A stretch of DNA of 42,041 bases from Bacteroidota bacterium (GTDB lineage: Bacteria > Bacteroidota > Bacteroidia > Chitinophagales > Chitinophagaceae), in assembly GCA_023430465.1 (NCBI GenBank), contig JAEZAM010000067.1, forward strand, positions 1-42,041, written 5' to 3'. The position numbers and the translations under genes were made by a program. Shown here piece by piece: positions 24,787 through 32,417 of the stretch (position 1 is the stretch's first letter; each line of letters opens with the position of its first letter). The notes beneath the pieces are model-generated. The model saw only the letters and a list, made by a program, of their open reading frames with translations, had not been told where the DNA came from and did not search any database.

Positions 24787-25635
24787 GTGGTCGTGCGCAG
24801 CGTTTTCCATTTTACCATCTTCAGCAACCTTTTTATTGCCGCCTGCGCCACGGTGATGACCTGGCATACCATGCAGCTATTCCCGGCGGCGGATCAACAG
24901 GCCGATCTACTTTTGTTTGTATTCTTTGCCACCATAACGAGTTATAGTTTTCATTGGTGGCTGACTCCCGCAGATGGGGAATCAACTTCCCCAAGGATTC
25001 AGTGGCTTCGCCGCAACCGCCGGATACACCTGGTTCTTTTCTTTATTGGTATGGCTGGAGTGATATGGAAGGTGATTGCATTAAGCGGGCACATGGGCTG
25101 GATCGCCGGTGGTGCCGCGATCACGTTTCTCTATTCTGCGCCAATGATCCCCCACCCGCTTTTTCACCAACTGCGCAAAATTGCAGTTGGCAAAACCATC
25201 GTCCTCGCCTTTGCCTGGACCTATGTTACCGCCGCGATGCCGCTGCTCCTTGCCGGGCAGGCATTCACTACTTCCGGACTCATTTATTTCACTGCGAAAT
25301 ATTTTTTCCTCTACGCGATCTGTATTGTTTTTGACTACCGTGATCGGGAATATGATCGATCCATCGGCATACGCAGCCTGATTACATGGCTCAGCCCACT
25401 TGGTGTGAGCCTGTTGTTCTGGTTTTCCATTGCGATAGCCCTGGGCTTGAGCCTTGTTCTCTGGCTTTCTGGCTTCGCCCTGCCTGACATCATCACCCTG
25501 ATACTGCCAACCTGCATCATGGGCCTGCTCTTCAGTCATGCCCTTCGCCATAATGGTGATATTTTTTATTATTTCTTCCTGGACGGCCTCATGGCGCTTC
25601 CGGCGATACTGGGTGCGGCCTTGCTGGTATTGTAA
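24787..25635 (+). CDS. UbiA-like prenyltransferase-fold membrane protein
   Basis: 282 residues with about eight or nine membrane segments. A GTG start at 24787 lies directly after the preceding stop codon; a second in-frame GTG is two codons later. The pattern is like UbiA proteins: HFTIFSNLFIAACATVM at the start, FLYSAPMIP in the middle and an acidic DYRDREYDRSIGIRSL loop recalling the second Asp-rich motif. The first Asp-rich motif is degenerate (HWWLTPADGES), so prenyl diphosphate binding and enzymatic activity are uncertain. It shares a unit with the lipoprotein gene. Confidence 0.6.
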   Translation: MVVRSVFHFTIFSNLFIAACATVMTWHTMQLFPAADQQADLLLFVFFATITSYSFHWWLTPADGESTSPRIQWLRRNRRIHLVLFFIGMAGVIWKVIALSGHMGWIAGGAAITFLYSAPMIPHPLFHQLRKIAVGKTIVLAFAWTYVTAAMPLLLAGQAFTTSGLIYFTAKYFFLYAICIVFDYRDREYDRSIGIRSLITWLSPLGVSLLFWFSIAIALGLSLVLWLSGFALPDIITLILPTCIMGLLFSHALRHNGDIFYYFFLDGLMALPAILGAALLVL

Positions 25636-25650
25636 TTAAAAATGGCCCGT

Positions 25651-25662
25651 CTTGTTAACAAG
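25651..25662. repeat. 12-bp perfect palindrome
   Basis: CTTGTTAACAAG, followed by TTTTTAG, sits between the UbiA-like gene and the next small gene. It could be a weak terminator stem or a protein-binding site. Confidence 0.35.
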
Positions 25663-25725
25663 TTTTTAGATGATATTCCGCGACTTAGCATAATAATTGA
25701 TAGAGATGAAGCGTAATCTATAGAT

Positions 25726-26001
25726 ATGCAGATACATTTTACGAAAGTGGTTCATTTTACGCGGCTGATCAAAGCGGGGGGAAGATTAAGGGAGTTTAAT
25801 TTCCGGAAATTGCGTCAGCAGGAGGAGGATATCTTTTCTGTAGATACCGTGGATGATCGCGGCAACAGGATTTTATTTCATATGCGCAAGGAAAATAACG
25901 GTGCATGGACCATCCATACCCAGCTTGTATTGCCCGCGTGGATCACTGAAAACGAATCAAAGCTGAGAGAGCAGATCGACGAGGAGCTTCAACGACTCTG
26001 A
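25726..26001 (+). CDS. Small hypothetical protein, 91 aa
   Basis: A soluble basic/acidic protein (MQIHFTKVVHFTRLIKAGGRLREFNFRKL...) with no signal peptide or recognised motif. A beta-rich middle (IFSVDTVDDRGNRILFHMRKENNGAWTIHTQLVLP) precedes a charged C-terminal helix (ESKLREQIDEELQRL). The full-length frame and the strong terminator immediately after it support a real monocistronic gene. I do not recognise the family. Confidence 0.65.
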   Translation: MQIHFTKVVHFTRLIKAGGRLREFNFRKLRQQEEDIFSVDTVDDRGNRILFHMRKENNGAWTIHTQLVLPAWITENESKLREQIDEELQRL

Positions 26002-26024
26002 TTTTTGTCCCACAGCATAACAGG

Positions 26025-26061
26025 AATGCAGGTTGTACCCCGTACAGCCTGCATTTTTTTT
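26025..26061 (+). terminator. Rho-independent terminator
   Basis: A 14-bp stem AATGCAGGTTGTAC (26025-26038) with GTACAGCCTGCATT (26042-26055), one G-T pair and a 3-nt loop, is followed by eight T residues. It ends the 91-aa gene. Confidence 0.9.
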
Positions 26062-26108
26062 GCGGCCATCGCCTTCCTGAATTTCTTTTTTATATGATCA
26101 AAATATGA

Positions 26109-26116
26109 AACCTTTG
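26109..26116 (+). promoter_or_regulatory. Near -7 promoter box
   Basis: AACCTTTG is one mismatch from TAnnTTTG, 26 bp upstream of the DUF2452 gene ATG, just beyond the terminator of the previous gene. Confidence 0.35.
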
Positions 26117-26142
26117 TCCGGTCAAGCAGTTATACACGGGTA

Positions 26143-26931
26143 ATGGTACAGGCATATAATTTCTTATCGTCATGGCAGCTCTTTCCGGAGAAATCTGTCT
26201 ATGAACAAGGGAAGCGCCCGAAAAGCGGCATATATAAAATAAGTTCACCTGAATCGACAAAGCAACTGATGGTGTCGCATAACTGGGTTACCCTTGAAAA
26301 TCACGCATACGCCGCCGAATATGTAGTGGAAGCGGACGGGGATATCCACCCTTTTGAGCGGCATGAATTGGGCGACAAAGCACAGGTCTCCTTCACCGAC
26401 AGCATCACCTTCAGCATTCATTTTTATAAGAAAGGCGAGATCAGCCTTCACGTTGTGCACGAAATACAGCCCAATGGCTACCTGAAGGTGACACAACAAG
26501 GCTCCCGGACAGATGGTACAGCCTATACCAACACGGAGATCTATCATAAACAAATGAGTGTACTCCCCTACTCTTCTTCTGTATCCGGCGCAGTGATCCG
26601 GCCTACGGAAGAAGGGATGATCAAACACAAGGCCCTCACGGCGATGGAAGAGCAGACAAATATGCAGCTCAGCCAGATCCGTCAACAGATAGAGTTGCTT
26701 GCACTCCAGGCGCAGGAAATACAGAAGCGGAAAGAGCTGTCGATGCTGATCTACAACGCACGGCTTTCATTCAAACCAAACATCGGCCAGACCTATTTCC
26801 TGTATGAGCGTCACGATGGCTCACATCTCCTGTCGCTTGTTTCGCCAAAAGAATGGGGGGCCAACGGCCCTTTCAAAAAATTCATTGCCGGGGTGCGACT
26901 GCTCGCAGATCATACCTGGATGGAATTATAA
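26143..26931 (+). CDS. DUF2452 (C1orf50-like) protein with N-terminal lipocalin-like region
   Basis: 262 residues, cytoplasmic. Residues about 160-262 match the DUF2452 family shared with the eukaryotic C1orf50 proteins: EEQTNMQLSQIRQQIELLALQ, a coiled helix, then LIYNARLSFKPNIGQTYFLYER and LLSLVSPKEWG. Residues 1-150 form a beta-rich domain (GIYKISSPESTKQLMVSHNWVTL). The molecular function of the family is unknown. It starts a tight three-gene unit, with the SET-domain gene 6 bp downstream. Confidence 0.85.
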   Translation: MVQAYNFLSSWQLFPEKSVYEQGKRPKSGIYKISSPESTKQLMVSHNWVTLENHAYAAEYVVEADGDIHPFERHELGDKAQVSFTDSITFSIHFYKKGEISLHVVHEIQPNGYLKVTQQGSRTDGTAYTNTEIYHKQMSVLPYSSSVSGAVIRPTEEGMIKHKALTAMEEQTNMQLSQIRQQIELLALQAQEIQKRKELSMLIYNARLSFKPNIGQTYFLYERHDGSHLLSLVSPKEWGANGPFKKFIAGVRLLADHTWMEL

Positions 26932-26937
26932 AGATTT

Positions 26938-27345
26938 ATGAACTACAAGATATCGGTAAAAAAAAGCCGTATTGCCGGTCAGGGAGCCTTTGCCGGCGAG
27001 GATATCCCGGCGCGGCGTAAACTGGGAAACATGGGGGGCGTGATCATCAGCTATCGCGAAGCACAACGGCGCGTGAAACTGCAACCGGGCAATGTATTGT
27101 TTATGGTGGAATTCGATCATGGAAATATCGCGCTGGATGCAAGCGTGGACAGCAATGAGCTGCGATACATCAATCATTCCTGCGATCCCAATACCTTTAT
27201 GCGGAGAGCGTATAAAAAAGTAGAATTTTACACCCGCCGGCCGGTGCGTAAAGGCGAGGAATTAACCTGCGACTACGGCGAAACCCATCATGATGGAAAA
27301 TTACCCTGTAAATGTGGTGCCGCCAATTGCCGTGGCGCCATCTAA
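26938..27345 (+). CDS. SET-domain protein methyltransferase
   Basis: 135 residues, a near-minimal SET domain. The N-terminal strand is GQGAFAGEDIPA, the AdoMet/peptide pseudoknot motif NHSCDPN is at 79-85 and ELTCDYG at 108-114. A post-SET zinc motif CKCGAANCRG follows, with Cys at 124, 126 and 131; its fourth Zn ligand would be C82 or C111. All landmarks of an active lysine methyltransferase are present, including the catalytic Tyr in DYG. It lies between the DUF2452 and pdxJ genes with gaps of 6 and 11 bp. The substrate protein is unknown. Confidence 0.93.
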   Translation: MNYKISVKKSRIAGQGAFAGEDIPARRKLGNMGGVIISYREAQRRVKLQPGNVLFMVEFDHGNIALDASVDSNELRYINHSCDPNTFMRRAYKKVEFYTRRPVRKGEELTCDYGETHHDGKLPCKCGAANCRGAI

Positions 27346-27356
27346 AAAACTCAGCG

Positions 27357-28079
27357 ATGACCAAGCTTTCTGTAAATATCAATAAGATCGCGACCCTCCG
27401 CAACTCACGCGGTGGCAATAACCCGGATGTGCTGAAAGCCGCACTGGATGTGGAACGCTTCGGTGCGGATGGAATCACTGTTCATCCGCGGCCCGATGAA
27501 CGGCATATCCGGTATGAAGATGTGCGGCAGATTTCCCGGGCGATCCGTACAGAATTCAATATTGAAGGCAACTGCCGGGAACAAAAGTTCATCGACCTTG
27601 TGCTTGAGACAAAGCCGGCACAGGTAACCCTCGTGCCGGACGTACTCGGCCAACTGACTTCTGATCATGGCTGGGATACAATAGAGCACGGTGATTATCT
27701 GCGCAGCATTATACCGGTGTTCAGAGATCAGGGCATTCGTGTGTCCATTTTTGTAGATCCCGACACCCGCATGGTGGAAGGTGCTGCGGCTACGGGTACT
27801 GACAGGATAGAGCTGTATACCGAAGGATATGCACGCCACTTTGCTGCAGGCGATAAAGAAGGAGCTGTAAAACCATACGTGGAAGCAGCAATAAAAGCAA
27901 GGGAACTTGGGCTTGGGCTGAATGCTGGGCATGACCTTGATCTGCATAACCTGGCCTGGTTCCGTAAACACATCCCCTGGCTGGATGAGGTCAGTATCGG
28001 CCACGCGCTGATCACAGATGCCCTCTATCTCGGCCTTGAGAATACGGTGCAGCTATACCGCCGGCAACTGGCGGATTGA
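27357..28079 (+). CDS. pdxJ: Pyridoxine 5'-phosphate synthase
   Basis: 240 residues from ATG 27357; the earlier in-frame ATG would overlap the SET gene. The PdxJ TIM-barrel is complete: KLSVNINKIATLRNSRGGNNPD, GADGITVHPRPDERHIRYEDV, EFNIEGNC, QVTLVPD, VSIFVDPD, RIELYTEGYA, LGLNAGHDL and EVSIGHALITDAL. It condenses 1-deoxyxylulose 5-phosphate with 3-amino-2-oxopropyl phosphate in de novo vitamin B6 synthesis. It is third in the DUF2452-SET-pdxJ unit. Confidence 0.96.
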   Translation: MTKLSVNINKIATLRNSRGGNNPDVLKAALDVERFGADGITVHPRPDERHIRYEDVRQISRAIRTEFNIEGNCREQKFIDLVLETKPAQVTLVPDVLGQLTSDHGWDTIEHGDYLRSIIPVFRDQGIRVSIFVDPDTRMVEGAAATGTDRIELYTEGYARHFAAGDKEGAVKPYVEAAIKARELGLGLNAGHDLDLHNLAWFRKHIPWLDEVSIGHALITDALYLGLENTVQLYRRQLAD

Positions 28080-28105
28080 TGTTTGTGGTGCAGGATTTGC
28101 AGGAT

Positions 28106-28136
28106 GGCGGTACTGGTAAGAGCTCCTTCCACCGCC
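28106..28136 (+). repeat. Hairpin after pdxJ
   Basis: GGCGGT (28106-28111) and ACCGCC (28131-28136) can pair over a 19-nt loop. It has no T-run, so it would be at best a weak terminator of the pdxJ operon. Confidence 0.35.
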
Positions 28137-28227
28137 GGCAATGCGGCATTCGCCGAGAATTCGCCGACCGCGGGGGAGCCTGATGCTCGTGGCAACTCAA
28201 ACCGATTATCTTCATAAAAAAATAACC

Positions 28228-28938
28228 ATGAAACATTTGCTTATCGCTTTTCTGAGCATGGCAACTATCACCAGCCATGCACAAACCGCTGACCAGATTA
28301 TTGATAAATATGCAGCAACGGTTGGCGGCCTTGATGCGCACAACAAGACCAACTCGATGAAGCTGACCGGCACCATCACCGTGCAGGGCATGGATCTTCC
28401 CATCACGCAGGTTATACTGAATGGGAAAGGTGTCCGCACCGACGTTGAAGTAATGGGCACATCCGTGATCAGTGCGTATGCGAACGGAAAGGCCTGGATG
28501 CAAAACCAGTTTGCCGGTATGCCTGACCCGACTGATGTGACAGGTAGCCAACTGGCCGAACTTAAATCACAAAGCAACATTGCAATGCCGCTGCTCACCT
28601 ACAAGGCAGACGGAAATAAAGTGGAACTGCTCGGCAAGGAAAAGGTTAACAATGCTGAAGCCTGGAAGATCAAGCTGACGCGTGCTGCCGATGGAGAACC
28701 CACTACGTTTTTCATCAATGCTGCGGATAATTCCCTCATAAAATCTGTTGCCAATCAAGACCTCATGGGCCAGTCGACTGAAGTGGAAACCTGGTACAGC
28801 GACCTCAAGGAAGTAAATGGAATAAAGATCTATATGTCTTACAATCTCAAAGCGGGGGGTGCCGATTTTCAGCTCATCAAATTTGATGTGGCAGAAGCAA
28901 ACGTACCTGTTGACGAGAAAATTTTCAATAAGCCATAA
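28228..28938 (+). CDS. Secreted LolA-like protein
   Basis: 236 residues from ATG 28228 with signal peptide MKHLLIAFLSMATITSHAQ. The mature protein opens TADQIIDKYAATVGG and shows repeated antiparallel strands (MKLTGTITVQGMDLPITQVILNGK, AWKIKLTRADGEP-like, TEVETWYSDLKEVNGIKIYMSYNLKAGG). This is the half-barrel layout of LolA/LolB-type lipoprotein-sorting and DUF4292-like proteins, common in Bacteroidota. It is probably a periplasmic lipid or lipoprotein carrier; the exact role is not shown. A strong terminator follows. Confidence 0.75.
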   Translation: MKHLLIAFLSMATITSHAQTADQIIDKYAATVGGLDAHNKTNSMKLTGTITVQGMDLPITQVILNGKGVRTDVEVMGTSVISAYANGKAWMQNQFAGMPDPTDVTGSQLAELKSQSNIAMPLLTYKADGNKVELLGKEKVNNAEAWKIKLTRAADGEPTTFFINAADNSLIKSVANQDLMGQSTEVETWYSDLKEVNGIKIYMSYNLKAGGADFQLIKFDVAEANVPVDEKIFNKP

Positions 28939-28962
28939 GTAAGCCTTGCGGGGTTTACAAAT

Positions 28963-29021
28963 GGGCAAAAGTGTAACGTTAATCGGCAGAGATTTTAACT
29001 TATCGCTTTTGCCCTTTTTTT
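28963..29021 (+). terminator. Terminator with large structured loop
   Basis: Exact 9-bp arms GGGCAAAAG (28963-28971) and CTTTTGCCC (29006-29014) are followed by seven T residues. The 34-nt loop contains a second inner stem, GTTAA/TTAAC. It ends the LolA-like gene. Confidence 0.8.
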
Positions 29022-29055
29022 ATGGGGATGGTGGAAATTGAAGTAGCTTTATTTT

Positions 29056-29868
29056 ATGTCCGTTTCATTCCACGAACTTATATTCCGCTCGCAGCAGGGC
29101 GTAGGCGCAGTACCTCCCAATGAGAAGATAGCTGCCTGGGCCCTGGGGCTCCTGGAGTTGCTGTATCCCGAGCGTTCAGACAGGTTTCCCGTGTCACCCG
29201 AAGATGTAAAGACCAAAATGGAAGCCGCCGAGGCTGCGCTGACCTCGATGTTTCATGCCACTGCGGCATGCATCGATTGTGATCATGCAGCAAAAGCGAG
29301 GCAGTTTTTCGAAGGCTTACCGCGATTATACTACATTCTCAATACGGACATCGAAGCTATCATTGAAGGTGATCCCGCGGCAAGGAACCGGTTTGAGGTG
29401 ATCCGTGCTTACCCGGGGTTTTATGCCATTGCATTTTACCGCATAGCACATGCGCTTCTTCAACTTGACATACCATTTCTTCCCCGGATACTTACCGAAC
29501 ACGCGCATTCGGCCACCGGAATTGATATACACCCTGCAGCCATGATCGGCGAATACTTTTTTATCGACCATGGCACCGGCATCGTGATCGGGGAAACGAC
29601 CATCATTGGCAACCATGTAAAATTATACCAGGGTGTAACGCTGGGTGCCCTGAGTGTTGGCAAAGAAATGGCCAATATCAAGCGGCATCCGACGGTGGAA
29701 GATCATGTGATCATCTATTCCGGTGCCACGATCCTTGGCGGGGAGAGTGTGATCGGTCACCACAGCGTGATTGGTGGGAACGTATGGGTCACCACCAGCA
29801 TCGCTCCATTTTCCAAAGTATATCACCGCGCCGCAATCGATGTGGTGGAACAACAACTAAAAAGCTGA
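29056..29868 (+). CDS. cysE: Serine O-acetyltransferase
   Basis: 270 residues. An N-terminal helical domain is followed by left-handed beta-helix hexapeptide repeats from about 155. The hallmark IDIHPAAMIGEYFFIDHGTGIVIGETT contains the catalytic Asp-His pair, followed by LYQGVTLGALS and KRHPTVEDHVIIYSGATILGG. It acetylates L-serine with acetyl-CoA to O-acetylserine, the substrate of the next gene. That gene, cysM, starts 1 bp after the stop, so they are translated as a pair. The family variant is the longer EpsC/SatA-like form. Confidence 0.94.
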   Translation: MSVSFHELIFRSQQGVGAVPPNEKIAAWALGLLELLYPERSDRFPVSPEDVKTKMEAAEAALTSMFHATAACIDCDHAAKARQFFEGLPRLYYILNTDIEAIIEGDPAARNRFEVIRAYPGFYAIAFYRIAHALLQLDIPFLPRILTEHAHSATGIDIHPAAMIGEYFFIDHGTGIVIGETTIIGNHVKLYQGVTLGALSVGKEMANIKRHPTVEDHVIIYSGATILGGESVIGHHSVIGGNVWVTTSIAPFSKVYHRAAIDVVEQQLKS

Positions 29869-29869
29869 T

Positions 29870-30742
29870 ATGGCCAGGCTGATCGACCTTGTAGGAAATA
29901 CGCCCCTTGCGGAAATTCAACGCCTGAATCCCAATCCAGGGGTGCGGATCCTGGCCAAGCTGGAGGGTAACAACCCCGGAGGCAGTGTGAAAGACCGCGC
30001 AGCGCTCAACATGATCCGATCCGCCTTCGAACGCGGAGATATTAAAAAGGGTTCAAAGCTGATCGAGGCAACAAGCGGCAATACAGGTATCGCGCTGGCC
30101 ATGATCGCGCGGCTCTACGATGTAGAGATAGAACTGGTCATGCCTTCCTCATCCACCCGTGAGCGAACATTGACCATGGAAGCCTTTGGCGCAAACGTGA
30201 CGCTGCTCGACAGCATCGAGAGCTGCCGCGACTATGCCGAACAAAAATCCACTGAAGCCGGGTTTTTCATGCTCAACCAGTTTGCCAATCCTGACAATTA
30301 CCTGGCTCATTATAAAACCACAGGCCCGGAGATCTGGAAGGATACCAACGGCGGGATCAGCCATTTCGTAAGTTCCATGGGCACCACCGGTACGATCATG
30401 GGCTGCTCCCGATTTTTCAAGGAAAAAAACAACGCTATACGAATCATAGGCTGTCAGCCAACGGAAGAATCCTCGATCCCCGGCATTCGCCGGTGGCCAA
30501 AGGAATATCTGCCAAAAATCTTTGAACCGGAGCGCGTAGACGAAGTGATGGATGTGTCACAGGCTGAAGCCACCCGCATGGCCCGTGCGCTCGCCAGGGA
30601 AGAAGGTATATTCGCCGGTATGAGCAGCGGTGGGGCATTTTCCGCAGCATGCCGCCTGGCGGAAAAAATAGACAGCGGCGTCATCGTATTCATCGCCTGT
30701 GACCGTGGTGATCGTTACCTCAGCAGCGATCTCTTCGGATAA
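29870..30742 (+). CDS. cysM: Cysteine synthase (O-acetylserine sulfhydrylase)
   Basis: A 290-residue PLP enzyme of the beta family. It begins LIDLVGNTPLAEI, has the PLP-binding Lys at 41 (NPGGSVKDRAA), the substrate loop TSGNTG at 68-73 and a phosphate-binding GTTGT near 169. The short C-terminus (IDSGVIVFIACDRGDRYLSSDLFG) matches the CysM form. It forms L-cysteine from O-acetylserine and sulfide or thiosulfate. It is paired with cysE. Its stop codon abuts that of the convergent HsdR_N gene (TAATTA). Confidence 0.94.
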   Translation: MARLIDLVGNTPLAEIQRLNPNPGVRILAKLEGNNPGGSVKDRAALNMIRSAFERGDIKKGSKLIEATSGNTGIALAMIARLYDVEIELVMPSSSTRERTLTMEAFGANVTLLDSIESCRDYAEQKSTEAGFFMLNQFANPDNYLAHYKTTGPEIWKDTNGGISHFVSSMGTTGTIMGCSRFFKEKNNAIRIIGCQPTEESSIPGIRRWPKEYLPKIFEPERVDEVMDVSQAEATRMARALAREEGIFAGMSSGGAFSAACRLAEKIDSGVIVFIACDRGDRYLSSDLFG

Positions 30743-31183
30743 TTACCAGGGCCAGTGCGGCAGCTCCGCCAGTTCATGGAGGTTGCCCTCTTTTTTCTCC
30801 CAGGCATAACTTTCAGATCCGTTTGTGATCACTAGTATTCCTGCGGGTAATGCAAGGTGATAACGCAATAGCTGATGGAGGACGGATTCATCCAGGGGTA
30901 CGGATGATGCTTTGCACTCCACCATCATCCAGGGTTGATGATCGCGGCCATAAACGAGTATATCAAACCGCTTCTTCAATTCCCCTACCACGATCAGCTT
31001 CTCCAACGCAATCAACGCGGATGGGTATCTGCACGAGCGGAGCAGGTAGCTTACAAAATTCTGCCTGACCCACTCCTCCGGTGTAAGCAACAGCCATTTC
31101 CGTCGAATGGCATCGAATATGTATTCCCGTCCCTCCCTGCGCTGCATGCGAAAAGACGGAGTTGGATAAGCAATGGACAGCAT
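30743..31183 (-). CDS. Orphan HsdR N-terminal-domain protein
   Basis: 146 residues consisting only of the type I restriction endonuclease N-terminal domain. It opens with REGREYIFDAIRRKWLLLTPEEWVRQNF, then RFDILVYGRDHQPWMMVECKASSVPLDESVLHQLLRY, carrying the D...E-x-K nuclease residues. No hsdM, hsdS or helicase part is nearby. Such stand-alone copies are widespread in Bacteroidota and their role is unknown; restriction is unlikely. The start at 31183 lies only 5 bp from a -7 box (31188), so the mRNA may be nearly leaderless. Confidence 0.85.
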   Translation of the reverse strand: MLSIAYPTPSFRMQRREGREYIFDAIRRKWLLLTPEEWVRQNFVSYLLRSCRYPSALIALEKLIVVGELKKRFDILVYGRDHQPWMMVECKASSVPLDESVLHQLLRYHLALPAGILVITNGSESYAWEKKEGNLHELAELPHWPW

Positions 31184-31187
31184 CCTT

Positions 31188-31195
31188 CAAAAGTA
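31188..31195 (-). promoter_or_regulatory. -7 box of the HsdR_N gene
   Basis: On the minus strand TACTTTTG is an exact TAnnTTTG. It ends 5 bp from the ATG at 31183, implying a leaderless or very short-leader transcript. Confidence 0.4.
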
Positions 31196-31258
31196 ATTGA
31201 TTAAATTCGCTGATTGACCTTCTTTCCGCCGGGAGTAAGGTTAACTTCAATAAACATT

Positions 31259-32029
31259 ATGAAGACAAAACAAGATATCGTAGAAAACTGGTTACCCCGC
31301 TACACCGGGGAGAAACTCAGCAATTTCGGCAGCTATATTTTGCTGACCAATTTCAGTCATTATATCTACCTCTTTGCCGAATGGAACGGAGTAGAGGTTG
31401 TTGGTGAAGGGAAGCCAATGCAATGTGCAACGGCCAAAGACATCACCATCATCAATTTCGGAATGGGCAGTCCTACGGCAGCAACGGTGATGGATCTGCT
31501 GACGGCCATCCAGCCTAAAGCCGTATTGTTCCTTGGAAAATGCGGTGGTTTGAAAAAACGCAACAAACTTGGCGACCTGATACTTCCCATCGCTGCGATT
31601 CGCGGAGAAGGTACATCGAATGACTATTTCCCGGCGGAAGTTCCCGCCCTGCCTGCTTTTGCCCTGCAGAAAGCGGTGTCCACCACGATCCGTGATTATG
31701 GCGTGGACTACTGGACCGGAACGGTATACACGACTAACCGCCGCGTCTGGGAACACGATGATGTATTCAAAGAATACCTGCAGCGAATCCGCGCCTATGC
31801 GATCGATATGGAAACCGCCACTATCTTCACCGTTGGTTTTTTTAATAAAATACCTACCGGCGCCCTCCTGCTCGTCAGTGATCAGCCGATGATCCCGGAG
31901 GGTGTAAAAACAGAAGAAAGCGATAAATCCATCACTTCTCAATACGTGGAAAATCACCTGAGGATCGGGATTGATTCACTGAAGCAACTGATCAATGATG
32001 GCATGACCGTCCGGCATCTTAAATTCTAA
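31259..32029 (+). CDS. amn: AMP nucleosidase (short Bacteroidota form)
   Basis: 256 residues from ATG 31259 (MKTKQDIVENWLPRYTG). A nucleoside-phosphorylase fold is visible in ITIINFGMGSPTAATVMDLL, AVLFLGKCGGLKK, AAIRGEGTSNDYFP, AYAIDMETATIFTVGF and LLLVSDQPMIPEG, with the catalytic Asp expected in the SDQP segment. It lacks the N-terminal regulatory domain of the long enterobacterial Amn. It would hydrolyse AMP to adenine and ribose 5-phosphate. A small exported protein gene follows 10 bp downstream. Confidence 0.9.
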   Translation: MKTKQDIVENWLPRYTGEKLSNFGSYILLTNFSHYIYLFAEWNGVEVVGEGKPMQCATAKDITIINFGMGSPTAATVMDLLTAIQPKAVLFLGKCGGLKKRNKLGDLILPIAAIRGEGTSNDYFPAEVPALPAFALQKAVSTTIRDYGVDYWTGTVYTTNRRVWEHDDVFKEYLQRIRAYAIDMETATIFTVGFFNKIPTGALLLVSDQPMIPEGVKTEESDKSITSQYVENHLRIGIDSLKQLINDGMTVRHLKF

Positions 32030-32039
32030 ACTCTTTCGT

Positions 32040-32417
32040 ATGAAAACTTTTATCCTCCTTACAGGTCTGTTCGTGCTGACTGCATCAGCGGATCAGTGCG
32101 GCAAAAAGAAAGTGTCGTCAACACGCCTTAAAGCGAAGCTTGAAACCAAAGCGATCTGCAGCAATTATACGTTGCGTATCACTGAAGGAGAAATAGATTC
32201 CAGCCTGGTGGTAGCGGAATGGACGGATGAGAACACCAACAAATCATACAAAAAGGCATTCGGCCTCGCCAATCCCTGCGATTTTCCAAAGGATATTGCC
32301 GAAGGCCAGGAATTTTACTTTGTGATCGATACCGCCAAACAAAAAGATTGCGCTGTGTGCATGGCTTACTATCCTACGCCGCCAAAGAAACTTGCCATTA
32401 AGGTTTTGCGCGACTGA
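32040..32417 (+). CDS. Small exported Cys-containing hypothetical protein
   Basis: 125 residues beginning with signal peptide MKTFILLTGLFVLTASA. The mature part has five Cys residues (DQCGKKK, AICSNY, NPCDFP, DCAVCMAYY), suggesting disulfides in the periplasm or outside the cell. A short beta-domain (TLRITEGEIDSSLVVAEWTDE) is visible. I know of no function. It sits between amn (10 bp upstream) and the ABC ATPase, whose ATG overlaps its stop codon (TGATG). The three probably form one transcript. Confidence 0.7.
   Translation: MKTFILLTGLFVLTASADQCGKKKVSSTRLKAKLETKAICSNYTLRITEGEIDSSLVVAEWTDENTNKSYKKAFGLANPCDFPKDIAEGQEFYFVIDTAKQKDCAVCMAYYPTPPKKLAIKVLRD

Noticed and set aside
25642..25716. 24-codon frame MARLVNKFLDDIPRLS... 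before the 91-aa gene
   Set aside because: It is too short to support without expression data, has no ribosome-binding site, and it runs over the 12-bp palindrome that is probably a regulatory or terminator element.
28089..28105. CAGGAT-TTG-CAGGAT direct repeat after pdxJ
   Set aside because: It resembles the rhamnose operator half-sites, but the spacing is 9 bp rather than 10, the flanking bases differ and it is not upstream of a sugar gene. Such GCAGGATT repeats are common low-complexity intergenic sequence.
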